Shown in pieces: positions 1 through 8,728 of a stretch of 64,000 nt of DNA. Each line of letters starts with the position of its first letter. The first letter of the stretch is position 1. The stretch is from the NCBI RefSeq assembly GCF_030373185.1, contig NZ_JAUCZH010000007.1, positions 248,001 to 312,000 of the forward strand. Reading direction: 5' to 3'. The translations under genes and the position numbers were made by a program. Source of the stretch: Tabrizicola sp. Its GTDB lineage: Bacteria; Pseudomonadota; Alphaproteobacteria; Rhodobacterales; Rhodobacteraceae. Below the pieces are notes generated by a model. It searched no databases. It saw nothing but the letters and a program-made list of their open reading frames with translations, and was not told the origin of the DNA.

Positions 1-1755
1 TTCCGGCTGGCCACCCGGGTGGGTGAACTGACCCGCATATTCCTGACCGAACTGGAAGCCCGCCACGCCAAGCGTGAAGCCAGCCTTTTCGGCATCTTCA
101 AGCGCACCAAGCAGGTCAGGGCCGGCTTCAAGCTGGTGCAGGGCCGGATCGACGTGGCCGATCCGAATACCTTTCTGTCAGACAAGCTGAACCTGCTGCG
201 CGTGTTTGAAGAAGCGCTGCGCACCGGCTATCTCCTTCACCCAAATGTCATGCGCCTTCTGGCCGCAAACCTTGACCTTATCGACGAAGACATGCGCGAC
301 GACCCCGAGGCGCGGCGCATCTTCCTTGATCTCCTTCTTAAACACGGCAACCCCGAACGCAGCCTGCGCCGGATGAACGAACTTGGCGTCCTTTCAGCCT
401 TCATCCCGGAATTCGAACCCATCGTCGCGATGATGCAGTTCAACCTTTACCACCACTACACGGTGGATGAGCACATCATCCAGACCATCAGCTGCCTTGC
501 CCAGATTGAACGGGGGGAACTGGTCGAAGAGCTTCCCGTCGCCTCGGGCATCCTGAAAGAAGGCGTGAACCGCAAGGTGCTTTATGTGGCGCTCCTCCTG
601 CATGACATCGGCAAGGGGCGGCCCGAGGATCACTCGATCCTTGGCGCGCAGCTGGCGCGGCGCATCGCCCCGCGGCTGGGGCTGGAGCCGGAGGAATGTG
701 AAACCGTCGAATGGCTGGTGCGCTATCATCTTCTGATGTCCGACATGGCGCAAAAACGCGATATCGGCGACCCGCGCACACTGCGTGACTTTGCCAAGGC
801 GGTGAAGACAAGGAAACGCCTGGACCTTCTGACCGTTCTGACCGTCTGCGACATTCGCGGCGTTGGCCCGGGGACATGGAACAACTGGAAGGCCATGCTG
901 CTGCGCCAGCTTTACAAGCAGACAGCCGAGGCGCTTGAGGGTGGGCTGGAAAACGTCAACCGGGAAAACCGCAAGGATGATGCGACCAGCGCCCTGCGCG
1001 CCCGATTGAAAGACTGGGACAAGGCGGCGCTGGATCACGAGGTCAGCCGCCATTACGCCCCCTACTGGCAGGGCCTGTCGACCGACACGCATCTGGTCTT
1101 TGCCCGCCTTCTGCAAGGCCTTGCCGATGACGAGATCCGCATCGACCTGCACCCCGACCCCGACCGCGACGCCACCCGCGCCTGCTTTGCCTTGGCCGAT
1201 CACCCGGGCATCTTCAGCCGACTGGCCGGCGCTCTTGCACTGGTCGGTGCCAATGTCGTGGACGCACGGACCTACACGTCGAAGGACGGTTACGCGACCG
1301 CCGTCTTCTGGGTGCAGGACATCGAAGGCAAGCCCTATGAGGTATCGCGCCTGCCCCGTCTGCGGGGAATGATCGAAAAGACCCTGCGCGGTGAGGTTGT
1401 GGCGCGCGAAGCCCTGAAGGACCGCGACAAACTCAAGAAACGCGACCGCGAATTCCGGTTCCCGACCCACATCACCTTCGACAACGAAGGGTCTGAAATC
1501 TACACGATCATCGAGGTTGACACCCGAGACCGTCCGGGCCTGCTTTACGATCTTACCCGGACGCTTGCCGCCAACAACATCTACATCGCAAGTGCCGTCA
1601 TCGCGACCTACGGGGCGCAGGTGGTAGATACCTTCTATGTCAAGGACATGTTCGGCCTGAAGCTGCACCAGAAGCACAAGCAGGAGGCGCTTGACCGCAA
1701 GCTCCGCGCCGCCATCGCCGAAGGCGCGGAACGCGCGCAGGGCGCGCCTGCATGA
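1..1755 (+). CDS. glnD: GlnD, bifunctional [protein-PII] uridylyltransferase/uridylyl-removing enzyme (C-terminal part)
   Basis: The reading frame is open to the left edge, so about 584 C-terminal residues of a protein usually near 900 residues are present; the nucleotidyltransferase head lies outside. GlnD senses glutamine and adds or removes UMP on PII proteins. Visible here are an HD phosphohydrolase domain (YHHYTVDEH, then LLLHDIGKG about 60 residues later), which removes UMP, and two C-terminal ACT domains (around ADHPGIFSRLAG and DTRDRPGLLYDLT) that bind glutamine. The GTG codon at 19 is internal, not a start. The stop overlaps the murJ start (ATGA), so the two are probably co-transcribed. 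Identity is secure. Confidence 0.95.
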   Translation, partial: FRLATRVGELTRIFLTELEARHAKREASLFGIFKRTKQVRAGFKLVQGRIDVADPNTFLSDKLNLLRVFEEALRTGYLLHPNVMRLLAANLDLIDEDMRDDPEARRIFLDLLLKHGNPERSLRRMNELGVLSAFIPEFEPIVAMMQFNLYHHYTVDEHIIQTISCLAQIERGELVEELPVASGILKEGVNRKVLYVALLLHDIGKGRPEDHSILGAQLARRIAPRLGLEPEECETVEWLVRYHLLMSDMAQKRDIGDPRTLRDFAKAVKTRKRLDLLTVLTVCDIRGVGPGTWNNWKAMLLRQLYKQTAEALEGGLENVNRENRKDDATSALRARLKDWDKAALDHEVSRHYAPYWQGLSTDTHLVFARLLQGLADDEIRIDLHPDPDRDATRACFALADHPGIFSRLAGALALVGANVVDARTYTSKDGYATAVFWVQDIEGKPYEVSRLPRLRGMIEKTLRGEVVAREALKDRDKLKKRDREFRFPTHITFDNEGSEIYTIIEVDTRDRPGLLYDLTRTLAANNIYIASAVIATYGAQVVDTFYVKDMFGLKLHQKHKQEALDRKLRAAIAEGAERAQGAPA

Positions 1756-3296
1756 AACCCGTCCGCATCGTCAAGGGCTTCCTGACCGTCGGCTTCTGGA
1801 CGCTGGTCAGCCGCTTCGCGGGCCTTGTGCGTGACATCTTCCTTGCGAAGTATCTGGGCGACGGCCCCGTCGCGCAGGCCTTCGTCATCGCCCAATCCCT
1901 GCCCAACATGTTCCGCCGTTTCTTTGCCGAGGGGGCCTTCAACTTCGCCTTCATCCCGATGTTCGCCAAGAAGGTCGAGGCGGGTGAGGGCGCCGAGGCC
2001 TTCGCCCGTGATGCCTTCTGGGGCATGGCCGCGCTGCTGACGGTCTTCTCCCTTCTCGCCATTCTGGCCATGCCGCTTCTCGTCATCATGATGGCGTCGG
2101 GCTTTGTCGGGGATGCGCGCTTCGACATCGCGGTGACGCTGGGCAAGATCGCCTTTCCCTACATCCTGTTCATCTCACTGACCGCCCTGCTGTCGGGCAT
2201 GCTGAACGCGGCCGGGCGTTTCGTCATCACCTCGGCGGTAACGATCCTGCTGTCGGCCACGATGATCGCGGGCATGATCCTTGCCAACCGCATGGGCTGG
2301 GACATGGGCCGTACGCTGGCATGGTCGGTCACCCTGTCGGGCATCCTGCAAATGCTGGTCACCTGGGCCGCCGTCCGACACCTTGGCTACCGGCTGCCGT
2401 TCCGTTGGCCGGTCCTGACGCCCGAGTTGAAACGCCTTGCCATCATCGCCGCGCCTGCCGTGCTGGCCGGGGGCGTGGTGCAGATCAACCTGATCGTCGG
2501 TCGTCAGGTCGCATCCATGACCGAAGGCGCCGTCGTCTGGCTTTACAACGCCGACCGCATCTACCAGCTGCCGCTTGGCGTCGTGGGCATCGCCATCGGG
2601 ATCGTTCTTCTGCCAGACCTTTCCCGCCGCCTGCGCGCGGGCGACGACGAAGGCTCGCGCGCCAGCTTCAACCGTGGGACAGAGTTCGCGCTTCTCCTGA
2701 CCTTGCCTGCCGCGGTGGCGCTGGTGGTCATTTCCTGGCCGATCATCAGTGTCCTCTTCCAGCGCGGTGCCTATGGGGCCGAGGCGACGGCGAACACCGC
2801 CCTTGCGCTGGCGGCCTATGGCGTGGGTCTGCCCGCCTTCGTGCTCCACAAGGTGCTGCAACCGCTTTACTACGCGCGCGAAGACACCCGGTCCCCGTTT
2901 CGCTTCGCCGTCTGGTCGATGGTGGTGAACGCGGTGCTTGCCATCGGCCTGATGCCGATGATCGGCTTCATGGCCGCCGCCATTGCCACCTCTGTTGCGG
3001 CATGGGTGATGGTCTGGCAGCTTTGGCGCGGCTCACGCACCATGGGCGATGCCGCCCGGTTTGATGACCGGTTCCGCTATCGCCTGCCCCGCATGATCGC
3101 GGCCTCGGCGTTGATGGGGCTGGTGCTGTGGGGGCTGTCGGTCCTGCTGGCCGTGCCGCTGGCAACCCCCGGCATCCGGACCGTGGCGCTTGGCGGCATG
3201 ATCCTTGCGGCAATGGTTTTCTACTTCGGCACGGTCATGCTGATCGGCGGGATGAGCTGGGTTGAACTGCGCAGCGCGCTGCGCCGTCAGCGCTGA
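1752..3296 (+). CDS. murJ: MurJ lipid II flippase
   Basis: This 514-residue polytopic membrane protein has the MurJ/MviN pattern: an N-terminal stretch with SRFAGLVRDIFLAKYLG, the downstream NMFRRFFAEGAFNFAFIPMF signature, and about fourteen hydrophobic segments. The family flips lipid-linked peptidoglycan precursors across the inner membrane. The start overlaps the glnD stop by 4 nt. The last 10 bases overlap the 3' end of the convergent rhomboid-like gene. A glnD-murJ-trpS order is common in Rhodobacteraceae, which supports the assignment. Length is normal and nothing looks broken. Confidence 0.96.
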   Translation: MKPVRIVKGFLTVGFWTLVSRFAGLVRDIFLAKYLGDGPVAQAFVIAQSLPNMFRRFFAEGAFNFAFIPMFAKKVEAGEGAEAFARDAFWGMAALLTVFSLLAILAMPLLVIMMASGFVGDARFDIAVTLGKIAFPYILFISLTALLSGMLNAAGRFVITSAVTILLSATMIAGMILANRMGWDMGRTLAWSVTLSGILQMLVTWAAVRHLGYRLPFRWPVLTPELKRLAIIAAPAVLAGGVVQINLIVGRQVASMTEGAVVWLYNADRIYQLPLGVVGIAIGIVLLPDLSRRLRAGDDEGSRASFNRGTEFALLLTLPAAVALVVISWPIISVLFQRGAYGAEATANTALALAAYGVGLPAFVLHKVLQPLYYAREDTRSPFRFAVWSMVVNAVLAIGLMPMIGFMAAAIATSVAAWVMVWQLWRGSRTMGDAARFDDRFRYRLPRMIAASALMGLVLWGLSVLLAVPLATPGIRTVALGGMILAAMVFYFGTVMLIGGMSWVELRSALRRQR

Positions 3297-3988
3297 CGGA
3301 TCATCTCCACCACCCGGCCGAAGCCGCCGGGGCTGACGATGAAGGACAAAAGGAACCCGGCCGCAAAACCGGTGATATCGGCCACCCAGTCCCAGTTGCC
3401 CCCGAACAGAACCCCGAAAACCAGCTGGAAAAACAACAGAAAGCCGATCAGGCTGAAGGCGCGGTACTTGTTCGCCCCCTTGCGGGCAAGGTTGGTCCAG
3501 AGCAGGAAGGTGAAAGCCCCGATCAACCCGTAAACCGCCGGATAGGCCCCGATCAAGGGCGCGCGCAGATCGGGGATCAAGAGGCCATAGGCCAGCCCCC
3601 CGGCGATCGACGCGCCGAAGACCACCACAAGCACCCCCCACCAGCGAAAGATCTCTCCAACCATCTTGCCCAGCGCCAGCAAGATCACCACCGCGAACAA
3701 GGCATGGGTAAAGCTGGCATGGATCAAGGGATAGGCGACCAGCCGCAGCAGCTCCGGGTAGGGTTGGCCGATGTTGTCCACCTGATAGCGCAACAGTTCC
3801 GGGAACATCGCAAACCGCTCCACCGCCTGAAGCCGCCAGCCGATGCCTCCCGCGCCGCCGATCAGCCCTGCCTCGGCCAGCGCCAGCACCAGTTCCATCG
3901 CGATCAGGGGCAGGGCCATCACCCAGACAATCATCGGCAACGGATTGATCGGCGCTGCATTGTGGTCTGGCTGCATCTTGTCCCTCAT
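3287..3988 (-). CDS. Rhomboid-family membrane protein, apparently catalytically inactive
   Basis: The protein has 233 residues, six or more hydrophobic segments and the rhomboid fold signature, including paired histidines in the second segment (H90 and H95 in LIHASFTHALF). The protease nucleophile motif GxSG is replaced by G147-A-Y-P150 (IGAYPAVYGLIG), so the serine position is tyrosine. The catalytic-histidine position in the last segment is D204 (ADITGFAAG). What is seen is a pseudoprotease; a role in binding or chaperoning membrane clients is inference. It is convergent with murJ (10-base overlap). A second in-frame ATG at codon 5 (MQPDHN) is an alternative start. Confidence 0.85.
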   Translation of the reverse strand: MRDKMQPDHNAAPINPLPMIVWVMALPLIAMELVLALAEAGLIGGAGGIGWRLQAVERFAMFPELLRYQVDNIGQPYPELLRLVAYPLIHASFTHALFAVVILLALGKMVGEIFRWWGVLVVVFGASIAGGLAYGLLIPDLRAPLIGAYPAVYGLIGAFTFLLWTNLARKGANKYRAFSLIGFLLFFQLVFGVLFGGNWDWVADITGFAAGFLLSFIVSPGGFGRVVEMIRQR

Positions 3989-4072
3989 CCCGCGTCATGG
4001 CTCCGGGGCAATTGACGCCCCTGCCCCCTTCGATTACGCGGGTTCGTCAGTGAATTCCAGACGGAGCCTACC

Positions 4073-5131
4073 ATGTCAGTGTCAGAGACTTCGGCGGTCC
4101 AAACGCCGAAAGCCTTCAAACCCCGCATCTTCTCGGGCATCCAGCCGTCGGGCGGGCTGACGCTGGGCAACTACCTTGGCGCGCTGAAGCGCTTCGTCGA
4201 AAAGCAGGACGAGGGGATCGAGACGATCTACTGCCTTGTCGATCTGCACGCGATTACCGTCTGGCAGGATCCCGAAAAGCTGCGCCAGCAGACCCGTGAG
4301 GGTGCCGCCGCCTTCATCGCCGCCGGGATCGACCCCGCGCGGTCGATCCTGTTCAACCAGTCGCAGGTTTCGGCCCATGCCGAACTGGCATGGATCTTCA
4401 ACTGCGTTGCCCGGCTTGGCTGGATGAACCGGATGACCCAGTTCAAGGACAAGACCGCCGGCAAGAACGCCGAGGCCGCGTCGCTTGGCCTTTACGCCTA
4501 CCCCTCGCTGATGGCCGCCGACATCATGGCCTATCACGCCACCATGGTCCCGGTGGGCGATGACCAGAAGCAGCACCTTGAATTGACCCGTGACATCGCC
4601 ATCAAGTTCAACAACGACTACGGCGTGGATTTCTTCCCCGTGGTCGAACCCCTGATCGAAGGCGCCGCCACCCGCGTCATGTCCCTGCGCGACGGCACCA
4701 AGAAGATGTCGAAATCCGACCCGTCCGACCAAAGCCGGATCAACCTGACCGATAGCGCCGATGCCATCGCCTCGAAGATCCGCAAGGCCAAGACCGACCC
4801 GGAACCCCTGCCGGAAACGGCGGAAGGCCTCAAAGACCGGCCCGAAGCGCGCAACCTGGTGAACATCTACGCAGCCCTTGCCGGTCACAGCGTCGATCAG
4901 GTCATCCAGGATTTCGCCGGCGCACAGTTCGGCACCTTCAAGCCCGCGCTGGCCGACCTTGCCGTGGCAAAGCTGTCGCCGATCACGACGGAAATGAACC
5001 GCCTGATGGCTGACCCCGGCGAAATCGACCGTATCCTTGGCAAGGGTGCCGACCGCGCCGAAGCTATTGCCCGACCTATTCTGGAACAGACCAAGGACAT
5101 CGTCGGCATGATCCGGTCGCGTCAGATCTGA
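4073..5131 (+). CDS. trpS: Tryptophan--tRNA ligase
   Basis: This 352-residue class I aminoacyl-tRNA synthetase charges tRNA-Trp. The HIGH-type motif appears as [14 protein letters not shown] near residue 24, and the second ATP-binding loop as [10 protein letters not shown] near residue 215. Length matches bacterial TrpRS. The ATG is preceded by a GGAG ribosome-binding site six bases upstream. It is divergent from the rhomboid-like gene and followed by a 670-base gene-free region, so it is probably a single-gene unit; the first convincing terminator is 270 bases downstream. Confidence 0.97.
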   Translation: MSVSETSAVQTPKAFKPRIFSGIQPSGGLTLGNYLGALKRFVEKQDEGIETIYCLVDLHAITVWQDPEKLRQQTREGAAAFIAAGIDPARSILFNQSQVSAHAELAWIFNCVARLGWMNRMTQFKDKTAGKNAEAASLGLYAYPSLMAADIMAYHATMVPVGDDQKQHLELTRDIAIKFNNDYGVDFFPVVEPLIEGAATRVMSLRDGTKKMSKSDPSDQSRINLTDSADAIASKIRKAKTDPEPLPETAEGLKDRPEARNLVNIYAALAGHSVDQVIQDFAGAQFGTFKPALADLAVAKLSPITTEMNRLMADPGEIDRILGKGADRAEAIARPILEQTKDIVGMIRSRQI

Positions 5132-5802
5132 AACCCGTCAGCGCTGTCCCGCACCACCGGCGCCCTGCGCTTGCCTTCCCCCTTTGTGCGGGAGGCAGAG
5201 GGTGGGGGCCTGCCTGGCAATGCCCAGGCCACGCTGCACCAGTCTTCATTCCATCCACAGGAATAGCCGTCGCACATCGGCGCTGTCACATTCCCGATTC
5301 CGGCTGCCCTTATACCTGACGGGGTTCGGAGTTGCGATCTGTCCCCATCGCTCCGGCCCCGGCCAACCTGTCCCCTGAGCGGTCGAGGCTTTCCCGACAT
5401 ACCCCCGTGCGCCCCCCGCACGGGGGTTTTTTTGAGCCTCCCCCGCAATGGCGCGTCGGATCAAGGAAAGGGGTTTCCACCCTGCAATTCCAGCGTATCG
5501 AAATCTGTCAAAGCGAACTCTGTCGGCAGGCCATGCACCCCTCGTGACAGCCCCGCAAAGTCCGGATCATGACTTTGTCCACTGTGCGATTTTCAGGCCG
5601 GGCGGCTTGCCCGCAAGGGATGCTGTCGATTAGGATTACAGAACTCAAACTTGCCCCCGCAATCCGGGTACCCTTCGGCGGCAGGCGGCGACAGGTTCAG
5701 CGGATTGGTCGCGATCAAGCCCGCCGCCGTCGCGGGCGGGACTGACAGGCCGGACGCGGCCCCTGATCGTGCCACGAAACGGTTTTTTGAAAAGGACATC
5801 CC
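5132..5802. other. Gene-free intergenic region after trpS (671 bases)
   Basis: No open frame here has a plausible start, ribosome-binding site and protein-like composition. Contents seen: a C-rich/G-rich imperfect repeat-like patch at about 5171-5210; a hairpin (GCCTGG/CCAGGC) just after it; a strong rho-independent terminator at 5402-5433; and a GC hairpin at 5719-5737 (GCCCGC/GCGGGC, 7-nt loop) in the leader of the cupin gene. The part between about 5310 and 5433 could encode a small plus-strand RNA or simply be the trpS 3' end. Confidence 0.6.
5402..5433 (+). terminator. Strong rho-independent terminator
   Basis: A perfect 10-bp stem (CCCCCGTGCG / CGCACGGGGG) with a five-C loop is followed directly by seven T residues. 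It is the clearest intrinsic terminator in the window and acts on plus-strand transcripts, either trpS or an unannotated small RNA. Confidence 0.9.
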
Positions 5803-6159
5803 ATGCAATCCATCACCAAGCTGCCCCCGACTGACGGAATCGAACCCTCGACCGCCGATCTTGACGGCTGGGTCGTGACCGAAGGCAACCCCAGCATGAA
5901 GACATGGGTGCTGCATACATCGAAGGACGGGGCGATGGTTTCCGGCATCTGGGAATGCACTGTCGGCAGCTACCACGCCACCTATACCGCCTATGAATAC
6001 GTCGTGCTGATCAGCGGGCGGATCGTGATCACCCCGGATGGCGGCACCCCGGTTACCGTGAAAGCAGGCGATGCCTTCGTGGTGGAAAAGGACTTCAAGG
6101 GCATCTGGAAGATCGAAGAGCCGGTCCGCAAGCACTTTGACTTTGTCGTAAAGGCATGA
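5803..6159 (+). CDS. Small cupin-domain protein (DUF861/Cupin_3 type)
   Basis: This single-domain 118-residue beta-barrel protein has cupin motifs around GIWECTVGSYHATYTAYEYVV and PVTVKAGDAFVVE, resembling the EutQ/Cupin_3 branch of small proteins linked to amine or amino-acid catabolism. The canonical metal-binding histidine cluster is only partly present. It opens a three-gene operon: its stop overlaps the start of the short-chain dehydrogenase by 4 nt, and an aminotransferase follows. The ATG is preceded by AAAAGGA. The substrate is unknown. Confidence 0.8.
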   Translation: MQSITKLPPTDGIEPSTADLDGWVVTEGNPSMKTWVLHTSKDGAMVSGIWECTVGSYHATYTAYEYVVLISGRIVITPDGGTPVTVKAGDAFVVEKDFKGIWKIEEPVRKHFDFVVKA

Positions 6160-6884
6160 CCCGGCTTGCCATCGTCACCGGGGCTGCGGGCGGCATGGGC
6201 CGGGCGATCAGCGACCGGCTTCTGGCGGACGGGCTGCATGTCGTTGGCGTCGATATCGATGGTGCGGCGCTCCTGACGATGGCCGCCAACCGTGACGCCT
6301 TCACCCCCGAGGCGGTGGACCTGACCGACGCCAACGCAGTCGCAGACCTGTTTGACCGGGTGACCGCGCGCTTTGGCGGTGTGGACGCGCTGGTCAACAA
6401 CGCCGGCACCTGCTTCATGTCCGATTTCCCCGACATCCCGGCAGAAGAACTGACCCGGCAGATGGAGATCAACTTTCACTCCGCCTTCCATTGTTGCCAA
6501 CAGGCAGTAAAGGCCATGGCCGGGCGGCCCGGCGTGCGCAAGATCGTCAATATCTCATCGAACGGGGCCTATAACTTCGATGTGTTCGACCCGCCGCATT
6601 ACCGGGCGTCCAAGGCCGCAATGGACACGCTGACCAAAGACCTTGCCCGCCGTTATGCGCGCGACAAGATCGCGGTCAATTCCATTGCGCCTGCGATGAC
6701 CGAAACGCCGCTGTTCAACGTGCTGACCGAAGACGTGCTGGCCCGCGCCATCAGCGCCATGCCGCACGGGGCGGCGATGCAGCCTGACCAGATCGCCGCC
6801 TGGGTCGGTTTCCTGATCTCGCCTGCGGGGGACGTGTCGTCGGGCAATGTCATCATCCTCAATCAGGGCCGCGACGTTCGATGA
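6156..6884 (+). CDS. SDR-family NAD(P)-dependent oxidoreductase
   Basis: The 242-residue protein has the classical SDR layout: cofactor motif TGAAGGMG at residues 8-15, LVNNAG, a catalytic serine in NISSNGAYN and the YRASK catalytic pair. An acidic residue at the end of beta-2 (GVDIDG) suggests NAD preference. Overlap with the preceding cupin gene (ATGA) indicates translational coupling. With the following aminotransferase it probably oxidises a hydroxy or keto intermediate of an amino compound. The substrate cannot be read from the sequence. Confidence 0.88.
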   Translation: MTRLAIVTGAAGGMGRAISDRLLADGLHVVGVDIDGAALLTMAANRDAFTPEAVDLTDANAVADLFDRVTARFGGVDALVNNAGTCFMSDFPDIPAEELTRQMEINFHSAFHCCQQAVKAMAGRPGVRKIVNISSNGAYNFDVFDPPHYRASKAAMDTLTKDLARRYARDKIAVNSIAPAMTETPLFNVLTEDVLARAISAMPHGAAMQPDQIAAWVGFLISPAGDVSSGNVIILNQGRDVR

Positions 6885-6904
6885 CCAAGGCCCGGGAATT
6901 CTTG

Positions 6905-6929
6905 GCGAAAATTCCTGGGGGTCGTCCGG
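6905..6929 (+). repeat. Degenerate copy of a dispersed palindromic repeat (copy E)
   Basis: GCGAAAATTCCTGGGGG followed by TCGTCCGG resembles the core of the four clearer copies elsewhere in the window (GCAAAAATATCCTGCGGGGG then TCCGG). It also forms the right half of a 10-bp hairpin at 6891-6919 (CCCGGGAATT / AATTCCTGGG, one G-U pair). It ends one base before the aminotransferase start codon. Confidence 0.45.
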
Positions 6930-6930
6930 C

Positions 6931-8052
6931 ATGAAGGTCACGATTCACAAGCTGTTCGACTATCTCCTGGAGACAACCGCCAGCGAGCCGCCCGAATGTT
7001 TCATCGGCTTTTCGCTGGCCCGGTCCCCACGGCTGAAGGATTTCATCGCCGATCTGGACCCCAACCTGTTGCTTGACTGGAACGGAGCCAGCTTTCTTGG
7101 CCTGCCCGCCTTGCGCCAGCGGGTACTGGATCAGGCCGGGTTGACCGTTTCGCCCGATAGCGTCCTGATCACCGCCGGCGCCGCCGAGGCGAATTATCTG
7201 CTGTTTCGCCAGCTACTGACAGCCGGGGACGAAATCATCACCGAAGCCCCGGGCTGGCCGCAGGCGGGCGTCATGGCAAAGGCCATCGGCGCCACCTTGC
7301 GCGAAGTGGCGCGGGATGAGGTTAGGGGTTGGCACCTTGACCCCGATGCCGTGGCCGCCGCCATCACCCCGCGCACGCGAATGATCTTTCTGACCAATCC
7401 CAACAACCCGACCGGTCGGCTGATCCCCGAAGCCGACCTGCGCGCGCTGGCGGCCTTGGCCGACCATCACGGCATCTGGCTGGTGGTGGATGAGGTCTAT
7501 GCCGGGCTGGAGTGGGACCATCCCCGCCCTCCTTCGATAGCCGGGCTGACGCAGTTCGGGATCACCACGGGATCGGTGTCAAAGGCGCTTGGCCTGCAAG
7601 GCCTGCGGACGGGCTGGATCATCTGTCAGGATCCGGGGGTGATCCGCGATGCGATGATCCTGCGCGAGAACGCCTCGGAAATCATGAACACCCTTGGCGA
7701 ACATATCGCGGAAATTGCCCTGCGCCCCGACCGTCTGACCGCCGCGCTGACCAATGCCCGGACAGAAGGCCGCACGACGCTGGACCAGATGGATGCTTTC
7801 GTGACCGCAGAACCACGTCTTGACTGGCACCGGCCAGAGGCCGGGCTGATCGGACTGGCCCAGCTTGACGGGATCGATGGCGAAACCCTTGCCCGCCGTT
7901 TGTTGGCCGCCCCATACCGCACCTTCCTGTTGCCCGGATCGGCCTATGGTTGCCCGAACCACATCCGTCTGGGCGTCGGCGGCGGGCCGGAAACCCGGCT
8001 GACTGACGGGCTGGCCCGTCTTTCCGCCCTGCTGCGTAGCTGGAAAGACTGA
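6931..8052 (+). CDS. PLP-dependent class I/II aminotransferase
   Basis: The 373-residue fold-type I enzyme contains LTNPNNPTG (substrate/cofactor contact), VVDEVYAGLEW (aspartate to the pyridine nitrogen), the PLP-lysine segment TTGSVSKALGLQGLRTGW, and a late arginine region (HIRLGVGG). The ATG at 6931 is chosen because conserved sequence begins there; an upstream in-frame start would overlap the dehydrogenase. There is no good ribosome-binding site and a 10-bp hairpin lies in the 46-base gap, so expression may be damped or coupled. It probably acts with the cupin and SDR proteins on an amino acid; specificity is unknown. Confidence 0.85.
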   Translation: MKVTIHKLFDYLLETTASEPPECFIGFSLARSPRLKDFIADLDPNLLLDWNGASFLGLPALRQRVLDQAGLTVSPDSVLITAGAAEANYLLFRQLLTAGDEIITEAPGWPQAGVMAKAIGATLREVARDEVRGWHLDPDAVAAAITPRTRMIFLTNPNNPTGRLIPEADLRALAALADHHGIWLVVDEVYAGLEWDHPRPPSIAGLTQFGITTGSVSKALGLQGLRTGWIICQDPGVIRDAMILRENASEIMNTLGEHIAEIALRPDRLTAALTNARTEGRTTLDQMDAFVTAEPRLDWHRPEAGLIGLAQLDGIDGETLARRLLAAPYRTFLLPGSAYGCPNHIRLGVGGGPETRLTDGLARLSALLRSWKD

Positions 8053-8059
8053 CGCAACC

Positions 8060-8091
8060 ATCTGATAATATTTAGGCTATCCGATAACATT
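8060..8091. promoter_or_regulatory. Direct repeat of a small palindromic site, possible operator
   Basis: Two 13-base copies, ATCTGATAATATT (8060-8072) and ATCCGATAACATT (8079-8091), differ at two positions and repeat with a 19-base period. Each contains a palindromic ATC-N-GAT core. They lie just after the aminotransferase stop and about 90 bases before the start of the next gene. Confidence 0.35.
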
Positions 8092-8177
8092 GCGCTGTTT
8101 TTGCTTAGCGTGGTCCACATCCCCATTCCTTTCCTCATTGCCCTGCTGATCGGGGGCCAACTGTGAAAGGAAACGAC

Positions 8178-8648
8178 ATGCTGCCCACTGTCATGACCGC
8201 GAAATCCATGATGATCGCAGCCCTTGCTGCTCTGTCAATCGCCGCCCTGCCCTCGGCCCCAGCCCATGCCTGGGGAAAGAAGGAACAGGGCTTTGTTGCC
8301 GGTGTCGCCACGGCCATCATCGTTGACGAGCTTTTGAAACAGAACCGCAGGGCGCGTGCGGTGGCCCCGGCACCTGCCCCGGCGCCGGTTTATGTGGAAC
8401 CCCGCCCGGCCCATGCCTCAATCCATTCCACCCCAGCCGCACGCGCCTTCAACTCCTACTCGGCGTCCGAGAGGAAGGCGATCCAGCGCAACCTGCGCGC
8501 ATGGGGCTACTATCGCGGCGGGATTGACGGTGCTTTTGGCCCCGGCACCTACAACGCCATTACGGCCTATGCCCGCGACGAAGGGGCATCTGCCAGTCTT
8601 TCCAGCACCGGCGGCGCCTTTGCCGTCTATGACGGGCTGATCTTCTGA
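8178..8648 (+). CDS. Secreted protein with peptidoglycan-binding-like domain
   Basis: The protein has 156 residues. The ATG at 8178 is preferred over the upstream in-frame GTG because AAGGA sits six bases before it and a signal peptide then starts properly (hydrophobic core AALAALSIAALPSA, cleavage near AHAW). A Pro/Ala-rich linker (APAPAPAPVY) leads to a C-terminal PG_binding_1-like repeat (SERKAIQRNLRAWGYY, then IDGAFGPGTYNAI). It probably sits in the periplasm and touches the cell wall. Possible operator repeats precede it and a terminator follows. Confidence 0.8.
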   Translation: MLPTVMTAKSMMIAALAALSIAALPSAPAHAWGKKEQGFVAGVATAIIVDELLKQNRRARAVAPAPAPAPVYVEPRPAHASIHSTPAARAFNSYSASERKAIQRNLRAWGYYRGGIDGAFGPGTYNAITAYARDEGASASLSSTGGAFAVYDGLIF

Positions 8649-8691
8649 CCCCTTTTTCCCAAATGGTCGGACACATGGACACCCCTCGATC

Positions 8692-8728
8692 CCCCGGCCC
8701 GGCACCCGCCCGGTCCGGGGCGCTTTTT
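8692..8728 (+). terminator. Rho-independent terminator
   Basis: An 11-bp stem with one mismatch (CCCCGGCCCGG / CCGGTCCGGGG), a 7-base loop and a short TTTTT run (8724-8728). It ends the transcript of the peptidoglycan-binding gene and argues that the sigma-factor gene starts downstream of it, at 8807 rather than at an ATG at 8663. Confidence 0.75.

Noticed and set aside
394-1677. A 427-codon open frame on the minus strand inside glnD
   Set aside because: It is antisense to a well-conserved gene, has no family features and arises from high-GC codon bias.
5335-5433. 6S RNA
   Set aside because: A short stretch (GTCCCCTGAGCGG) recalls part of the E. coli 6S sequence, but the long central bubble and closing stem are absent.
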